Assembly (NCBI RefSeq): GCF_023159225.1
Contig: NC_063168.1
Span: 61,235,398-61,299,397 of the forward strand
Source: Perognathus longimembris pacificus
Lineage: Eukaryota; Chordata; Mammalia; Rodentia; Heteromyidae
Direction: 5' to 3'
DNA: 64,000 nt
A program made the position numbers and the translations under genes. Positions 57,191 through 64,000 of this stretch are shown piece after piece. The notes below the pieces were generated by a model that saw nothing but the letters and a program-made list of their open reading frames with translations, was not told where the DNA came from and did no database searches. Position 1 is the stretch's first letter; each line of letters opens with the position of its first letter.

Positions 57191-59911
57191 AAATAGTAAT
57201 ATAAAAAAGCAGTCCACTCAATCACAAAGCATACTCTAGGATAAATTATTAAATTTCTTTCAACTAAAAAACAAAACAAACCTAATTTGGCCAGGTGATT
57301 TCCAAGAATTTGCAAAACTATCATTGTCTCTCAGCTGTTTTAGGTGAACCTGTTATTCCCAAACAAAATTGTTGGTAAAATAACAGAGAGGGCTTGGATT
57401 GTGACAGCCTTTGTGAAGCTCCCAAATGAGCTGACTTTGTAAAACATGCCTTACTGTTTGACTCAAGAGTTCTCGGAGTCAGAGTTTTGGGTTCAAGTTC
57501 CTGGCTCTGCTGACTCCAGGTAACTTCCCTGAGGTGCAGGTTCTTTACGCATTCCTGGTCAGACCACTGAAGTCAAATGAAACATCCCTATGGAATAAGT
57601 TTGGTAAATTGTTGTCCTGACATGTATGTTCAATTACTCAAATTAGATTCTGTTTTCTATAAGAAGAGAAAAAGCACAAGAAAATTATCTTAGTGGTTTT
57701 ATGTTTCTCTACTAAGTGAAATCCTTTATCACAACTCAAGAAATGTTGATGGGAAATAAAGCAGGTAAAGAAATTGAGTTCACTAGCCAAACAACAAAGA
57801 TGCAAACTGTCAGAACCTGGGTCTCCTGTGTTGATGTGGGATGAGGCAGTGAGAATATCCCCCCTGCTCTCCATTAGGGCCACAACGATCTGGCTTCTTG
57901 CATTGCTTCAGCATTGCATTGCTGAAAGCAACCACCAACAGAGAGCAGTAGTTCTGTGACCCATATAGCAACAGGATGGGGGCGGCAGAGACCCAGAGAA
58001 GGGAAAGCCGCTGGGCAGATTGCTGCTTCCAAGCTGCCTTCTATTTTCGATTCTGCTAGATCCCGCCAGGCTGATTCATCCTCGTAGCAGGTGGTTGTAC
58101 TCTATTTTGTGCTGCAAGACATTTCTTGTTTTTACACATGCATACGGGGGTGTCTGATATTCTGGGATTTTACACACTGAATTGTTTTATTTTTCTGTGG
58201 TTCTAGATTGCTTTTCTTTGTGCCCTCCTTAAAACAGCTGCCGTCTTAAGTGGAAAGAAAGAGAACCTATACACAGCACAGTATGATAAAAGAGCCAGGA
58301 CTCTGGAGATCCTTAGGCATGAGTAGAAAAGGAGGTTCATGTGGCAAATCTTTAAATATTTAAAAGTACAGAGCAAGTTAATAAATCATTACATCAAATA
58401 CATTCTATTCCACTACTCTGACAAATATATTCTTTATAATGACCAAGAAGATTAAGTTTGAATTTAGAATTTTTGGGGGGATGGGGTCCTTGAAATTTTG
58501 AGCTTCTGTTCCTGCCCAACCCACACCTCTCACTGGGGTTCATGTTGTGGCCTACACATCTAGGTTTTGTTTATTCCCTTGCAAAGTTGTTACCCTGGGG
58601 TCTACTGTGCACAAAAATCACAGTCTGACTCCTCACCCAGATGACAGATTCGTTTGTGTAGGCCCAGAGGGGCTCAGGGCCTTTGGTCAGTGAATCCCAA
58701 GGACTCAGAGTGGTCTAGTAGTGGACTAGGATTCTCTGGGAAGACATACAGCAGCATCCGGGCCTTGTGGTGAAGGGGTACAAGTTGTCAGAAGGTCGAA
58801 ACAATATCCTCTAGATCCTAGTGCCCAGGGCAGAGGCCCTTCCTGCCTAGATCTAAGTCTGGAGCACTGAAGAGTGGCTTTAACTTCTCCATTTACTGGT
58901 TGTAATCCAGGAAATGCCACGTGCCTCCTCTATAGAGAAATCAGGGGTCAATAGAATTGAGAGCATTTGGAAGGTCCAGACACATTGGTCTCTGGAATAA
59001 TAATAGTAGTAGTAGTGGCAGTTACAAGAACAACAACAACAATATTTGTTCCCTCAGGTCTCCAAGCAAGAGTTCACAGGCTCAGCAAATCCCCCTACAG
59101 GCTGGGGGAGCCTACCTGAAACTGGAAGTGCAAGCACTTACCTCCTCTCAGCAAGACACACATGGGGCTAGCTTTTTAAATATGTGTGGCTCTTACCCAG
59201 GATGAACGCCACAAGTGTTCACAGGAATGTGATACCATGGATGTGACAGGCCCCATTAGCATCATCACCCAGAACAGCCCTGCAGAGATCTCGGCAGAGC
59301 ACCGTACCTTCCTGCTCCTGACACTTCTAGAAGGATTGCATTTACGAATATGTGACTGAGGCTATCATATGATCAAGACTATGTTTGCACAAATCAATGT
59401 TGCTGAGGTGAGCCGTGGAAGATTCTAAATGAAAGTAGTAAGATGATGTTCACAGAGGCTAACAAAGAATTCAGTCTCTGCACACTAGAGGCTTAGTACT
59501 AGGATTCAACACACACACAACTCATCACACAAGGTGGAGAAATGGGAGGAAGCAGACCAAAACATTAACAATGGCTGTTTTATGGTGATGACTTTCTGAG
59601 TAACAGTTTTCCTTTTCTGAAATTTACTTAATAGAATATATTATCTTTATAATATGCACTAAAAATGCTCCTTTTACAGTAAACACTATGCAAATAAATG
59701 TGGAAGAAACCAAAACAATTTATAATTTAGTCATGTTTATACGATTAAAATGCTTTTGAAAATAATAAAACATATATCATATACATGAACCCATTACTCA
59801 AATTTTAACAGATGTGAATATTTTGGCTATATTTACCAAAATTTATTAACTTGGGGGTAGTGCTAGGTTCTGTGTATGCAAAATACTGACATGTACTTTA
59901 TTGGTGATACT

Positions 59912-60042
59912 GGTGTTTGAATTTTTTTCTTTATTTTCAAAGTGTAGTACAGAGGGGTTACAGATTCATATGTAAGGCAGTGAGTACATTTCTTGTTCAA
60001 CTTATCTCCTCCCTCATGTTTCCCCCAGGTGTTTGAATTTTT
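59912..60042 (-). mobile_element. Truncated L1 3' end with 15-bp target duplication
   Basis: The body is about 59927-60027 (reversed L1 3' UTR), flanked by ggtgtttgaattttt at 59912-59926 and 60028-60042. It split an older SINE whose other part runs to about 60247. Confidence 0.88.
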
Positions 60043-60247
60043 AGTGGCTCACTGTTGCTTTTCTTGCTTGCTTGCTCTGCTTTTGCTCTACCATTTGAGG
60101 CATACCTCGAGTCCAGCTTGCTGCTACCATTATGTTGAAGATGGAGTCTCCAAGACTCTTCTCTTTGGGATGGCATGGAACTCCTATCCTCCAGGTCCTG
60201 GCCTCCTGAGTAGCTAGAATTATAGGTATGAGCCACTCTGCCTTGGC
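60043..60247 (-). mobile_element. Old composite SINE (remaining part)
   Basis: Reversed Geo-like (ctctaccatttgaggcatac) and B1-like (ctcctgagtagctagaatta) pieces. Confidence 0.6.
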
Positions 60248-61638
60248 TTAGACTTATTTTTTAAATGAAATAACAGATGCAACCAAAGCTATCTCTCCAT
60301 CTTACTTATAACCCTATCTTTTCTGAGGCTGATGGACATTTCTTCCATCTTTGTTTTTACATTGTTGCTATGTTTAATTTGTTTAAAAGACACCAATAGT
60401 ATCAAAGTGTCCATATTCTGTATCTTGCTTTTTTTTTTTTTCTTCACAGCCACTTCCTGTTTTCCCTAATGCTTGAACACCTGAGCTTCAGCTCAGGCGT
60501 GCCCTGGTCGGAAGTGGAATCATTGCTTTGTGAGACATACAGAAATCCAACCATCCCAGACCTTACCAGGGAACGGCTGGCCTCACTGGCACCTACTAAA
60601 ACTTGGTGGACTGAAATTGCTCATCCACCAACCCAAACCCTTGCATTTTCAAATATAAACTGCCATCCAGATAAGCCTTGTATTTACCCTACTCTGTCCA
60701 CACCTCTATTAATGTGGGCATTAGTATTATTTATCTAACCAACACTTACAGTCATTATTCACAGAACCTAATTTTACTATTTCAAAGGGCTACTGTCTTT
60801 TTATTTTTGACATGTATGACACTGGGTAAATTTGGATTTATTTGATTCCCAGTGATACCACCCCCATCTGTTCCCTAAATTCACCTAATGCACATAATGG
60901 CAGTCTACTTGATGACACAGGCATCAGGCATATACTTAGCAAAGAGCAACGGCTCATGCTAGAACCCAACCAAAGACTTTTCTTCATGTTCTCTTTATGC
61001 TTTTGAACATTATCAGAACACTGTAGGCATGTGAAGGTCTCCATGTTGGAAATGTCACGCACTTAAGCTCAGTCCTTTAAAACTGATTTGTTGGGAGGAA
61101 ATAAATCATTCCTGGCTTTGTCAGGACAAAGGTCTTTGAAGGGTCATCCTCTTTTGTCTTCCCCATGGCGGCACATCTGATCACAGTTCACAGAGGTTTC
61201 TTCTCTCCCCAGTCCGAGGTCAAAGCATACTGTGCTCTGCTGTTGATAGGCACTTTTGCTTGAGCCAATCCCAGGGCTTTTCACTGGGAGAGGGAAGGAC
61301 TTCTTAAGAGTGTATTTTCATGCAGATGTATATGAAGGAAGTGTGAGATGTGCTTGCAGATCAGAAAAGCAGATCTGCTATGGCTTGAAGGAAATTCAGT
61401 TGTAAAAGGAACATATTGCACTGAGAAACAAATGGTAAGTATTTGATGTTGCTTTGGTGTGGATATAGCTTAAGTGTGTCTCAAGGGTTCATGTGTTGAA
61501 ATTTAAGCCTAGTAGTGAGTGTTAAGAGGGTGAAACTTAATCCTACAATACAGTACTGTACTTCGAGATGAGGCCTCTGGGAGGTGTTTATGATTAGATA
61601 AGGTTGTCTGCGTAGAGCCCTCAAGACTGAATCCTAGC

Positions 61639-61640
<2 letters not shown>

Positions 61641-61694
<54 letters not shown>
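61641..61694 (+). repeat. (TG)n microsatellite
   Basis: 27 TG units, pure. Confidence 0.97.
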
Positions 61695-61697
<3 letters not shown>

Positions 61698-61738
61698 AGC
61701 GAGGGGGAGAGAGATGTGATGCTTTAATGAGAGAGAAA

Positions 61739-61958
61739 GAGAGAAAAGATAGGGGCTGGGAATATGGCCTAGTGGCAAGAGTGTTTGTCTCGTATACATG
61801 AGGCCCTGGGTTCGATTCCTCAGCACCACATATACAGAAGTGGTGCTGTGGCTCAAGTGGCAGAGTGCTAGCCTTGAGCAAAAAGAAGCCAGGGACAGTG
61901 CTCAGGCCCTGAGTTCATGGCCCAGGACTGGCCAAAAAAAAAAGAGAGAAAAGATACA
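61739..61958 (+). mobile_element. IDL-Geo SINE with short internal deletion
   Basis: The body is about 61752-61945, lacking about 12 bp at the joint of the two modules. gagagaaaagata lies on both sides. Confidence 0.88.
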
Positions 61959-62844
61959 AACACTTGTGTCATGTGGTCCTTTGTGCCATCTCAGGGTTCT
62001 GCCAGCAAGAAGCTATCACCAGATGTGGCCCGTCAGCTTTGGACTTGCAGAACTGTGAAGCAGTTCAGTTCTCTGATGGAGCCTTCAGACGGGGATGATA
62101 ATGATGGGGATGCCAGCACTTTGGAGGCTCGGCTTCCAGTGGCACCACTGAGGTGCCCTGTGGTTTGGATGAGGAAGTCTTGGTGTGAGTGGATGGAAGG
62201 AGGTATCTGGGAAGAGTGAGGATCCCAGTGGGGAGGTGCACAGATGTGTTAGGTTGCAGCGAAGCCTAAGAGTCATTGGTCACTGAGTCTCTGGGAAGAG
62301 AGGGCAGCTAAGAGAAGAGAGTCTGTGGTGGGGTCTTGAGAGGCAGCCACATAGAGGAGGATCAAGATGAAGAGGGAGATTAGGAAGTAATCTCCAATTA
62401 GATTCACCCAGAATGTCCGTGGGATCTAAGCCATCTTCCTGCCCAAGGATGCTCCCTGGGCTCATTGGCTTCCAGGTGAGGAGAGTTTTGAGGCAAAGTA
62501 TGGTGCCTCCCCGCCCAGGCGAGCAGACCAGGGCACCTTCTGCATCTCCAGGACAGTGAGTACATTTGCTTGGGAAGCCCTGGCTTCTGCCTACCCAGGT
62601 TCCTGCTCAGGTGCTCATCACACTGGTAGCAGTGGCTGCTGAAAGGAAGTGAGAGACATTCCTAACATTGTCTGGGACGCTCCTGCCTTCTCTCCTTGTC
62701 AAGGTGTAGGCCTGATGACCAGGCAGTCAGCAGGAGGCCAGGCCTCTGCCACAAATTCCCCTATGAAAAAGTTGTTAGCTCTCGCCTTGCTGCGCAGACA
62801 GCAGGGCTAGAGCGGCAAAAACCATCTGCAAGACCCTGGGAAGG

Positions 62845-63040
62845 CTGACTCATATTTCTCATCCTAGCTGCTCAGGAGGCTGAGATTTGAGGAATGAGGT
62901 TTGGAGCCAGCCTAAGCAAAAAGCCCATGAGACTCATCTCCAACGAACCATCATTATGCTGGCAGCTGCATTGTGGCTCAAATGGTAGAACACCAGCCTT
63001 GAGCGAAAAAGCCAAGCAAGTACTGACACACACAGAAAGA
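62845..63040 (+). mobile_element. B1-Geo composite SINE
   Basis: Sense B1-like (tcctagctgctcaggaggct) joined to Geo (tgtggctcaaatggtagaac), with its A/G tail leading into the GGAA tract. Confidence 0.78.
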
Positions 63041-63365
63041 AAGAGAAAGGAAGGAAGGAAGGAAGGAAGGAAGGAAGGAAGGAAGGAAGGAAGGAAGGAA
63101 GGAAGGAAGGAAGGAAGGAAGGAAGGGAGGAAGGGAGGGAGGGAGGGAGGGAGGAAGGAAGGATGGGAAGAAGGAGAGAGGGAGGGAAAGAGGTAAAGAG
63201 GAAGGAAAGAAGGACAGAAGGAAGGAGAGAGGGAGGGAGGGAGGGAGGGAAGGAGGAAGGTAGGAAGGAAGAAGGGAAGGATGGATGGAAGGAGGAAGGT
63301 AGGAAGGAAGGAAGAAAATAGGGAGGGAGGGAGGGAAGAAAGAAAGGAAAGAAAGGAAGAAAGAA
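63041..63365 (+). repeat. Long (GGAA)n / purine tract
   Basis: About 325 bp of purines: pure GGAA first, then GGGA and mixed units. The long frames through it on both strands are artefacts. Confidence 0.97.
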
Positions 63366-64000
63366 CCTGGGGAGGCTCATTGCAGAGGACACAGCTGGGA
63401 CAGATGGTTCCAAGGTCTGGAGCTCTCACCCCTAAAGGACTCTAGGGCAGCAAGGGTAATTATCCCCCATGGAAACTTCTGGATGAAATCAGACCCAGGG
63501 AGAATTTTCCGGGAATTGCAAACCAGCCCAAGGCCCGATGCCCCTTTGTATTGCATGCAGAGAACACTCAGAAATGGGTTGGTAGCCAGCAAAGTACCTC
63601 CTTCTCAAATCCCCACAACCATGGCCTGTGGCAGACATTGCCATCTTCCAACATTGTTAGGGACCAGCTAGGGCTGCCATCCAGGTATATGTATACTCCC
63701 AACCCCACACTCTCCAGTGATCTGAGAACAGGTGTGCAGCTGCTCTGTCAGTCAAATACTGAGCCTCTAACCTGGGGCGGCTCCACCCTCAGCTTCTGGA
63801 GTTCCCGGAGGGGGAGTGCTTAAAATAGACCATTGACAAGAAAGGATACACAACAGTCCTGACAGTTTTCATTTCGAAACTAGGAATCCATGAATATCAA
63901 TTGGTGGTGGGAATATGAAAGCATCCTTGGTTTTTAGGGTGAGACATGGTACACATACCTATGGGTAAGACTTTTTCTTTAAACTCTATGATGAATTAAT

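Larger units (their letters stand above)
54822..64000 (-). other. DPYSL5: DPYSL5 upstream intron (part)
   Basis: No DPYSL5 coding exon is found above 54821, so this is inferred to be intron sequence between the exon starting at residue ~88 and the missing N-terminal exon. It holds SINEs, an L1 piece with an LTR-like insert (56090-57190), a nested L1/SINE locus (59912-60247), a TG repeat and a long GGAA tract. I recognise nothing in 57200-59900, 60250-61640, 61946-62840 or 63370-64000. Confidence 0.7.

Noticed and set aside
62872..63429. 185- and 159-codon frames rich in PSFLPSFL
   Set aside because: Direct translation of the GGAA/TTCC tract.

Overview
This is mammalian genomic DNA from a rodent, most likely a geomyoid (kangaroo rat, pocket mouse or pocket gopher). 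The key evidence is a very abundant dimeric SINE: an ID/tRNA-like left half joined to a second module that also occurs alone or behind a B1-like module. This matches the published IDL-Geo SINE of Geomyoidea. The taxon is inferred from repeats only. Almost all open reading frames are chance, simple-repeat or transposon frames. The only recognisable host protein is encoded by short exons on the minus strand.

Host genes. From 54821 down to 33379 (minus strand) lie the last eleven coding exons of DPYSL5 (collapsin response mediator protein 5, CRMP5). Every splice phase fits. Together the exons encode 477 residues ending ...RSSGIW, which is the family's usual 564 minus the first ~87 (start-codon exon or exons lie beyond 64000). 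One intron has a GC donor instead of GT. The 3' UTR runs down to about 31030, with a possible longer form to about 30600. A CpG island at 6200-7470 is probably the promoter and non-coding first exon of MAPRE3 (EB3), the gene that follows DPYSL5 in the same orientation in other mammals. Its coding exons are not in the window. The island carries a same-strand cluster of RFX X-box-like sites.

Transposon cluster, 15571-26719. One L1 insertion is bounded by a 13-bp target-site duplication and has a 5' inversion (twin priming). Its inverted arm holds a complete 5' UTR, ORF1 and the ORF2 start, preceded by a piece of a second ORF1, which suggests template switching. Its 3' part lacks the last third of ORF2. 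Three later insertions sit inside it: a tRNA-Pro-primed gammaretrovirus-like ERV with two LTRs and a 4-bp duplication (15775-21318), a short L1 3' fragment splitting that ERV's integrase zinc-binding region, and an IDL-Geo SINE.

The remainder is intergenic DNA (7500-30600) and DPYSL5 introns (33465-64000) filled with about 40 SINE copies, older L1 fragments, LTR-like remnants and microsatellites, many of which extend directly from SINE tails. No tRNA or rRNA gene, CRISPR array or operon is present, and I see no previously undescribed multi-gene system. The most interesting points are the structure of the L1, the Gag-leader-like frame of the ERV, the RFX cluster and the GC-AG intron.
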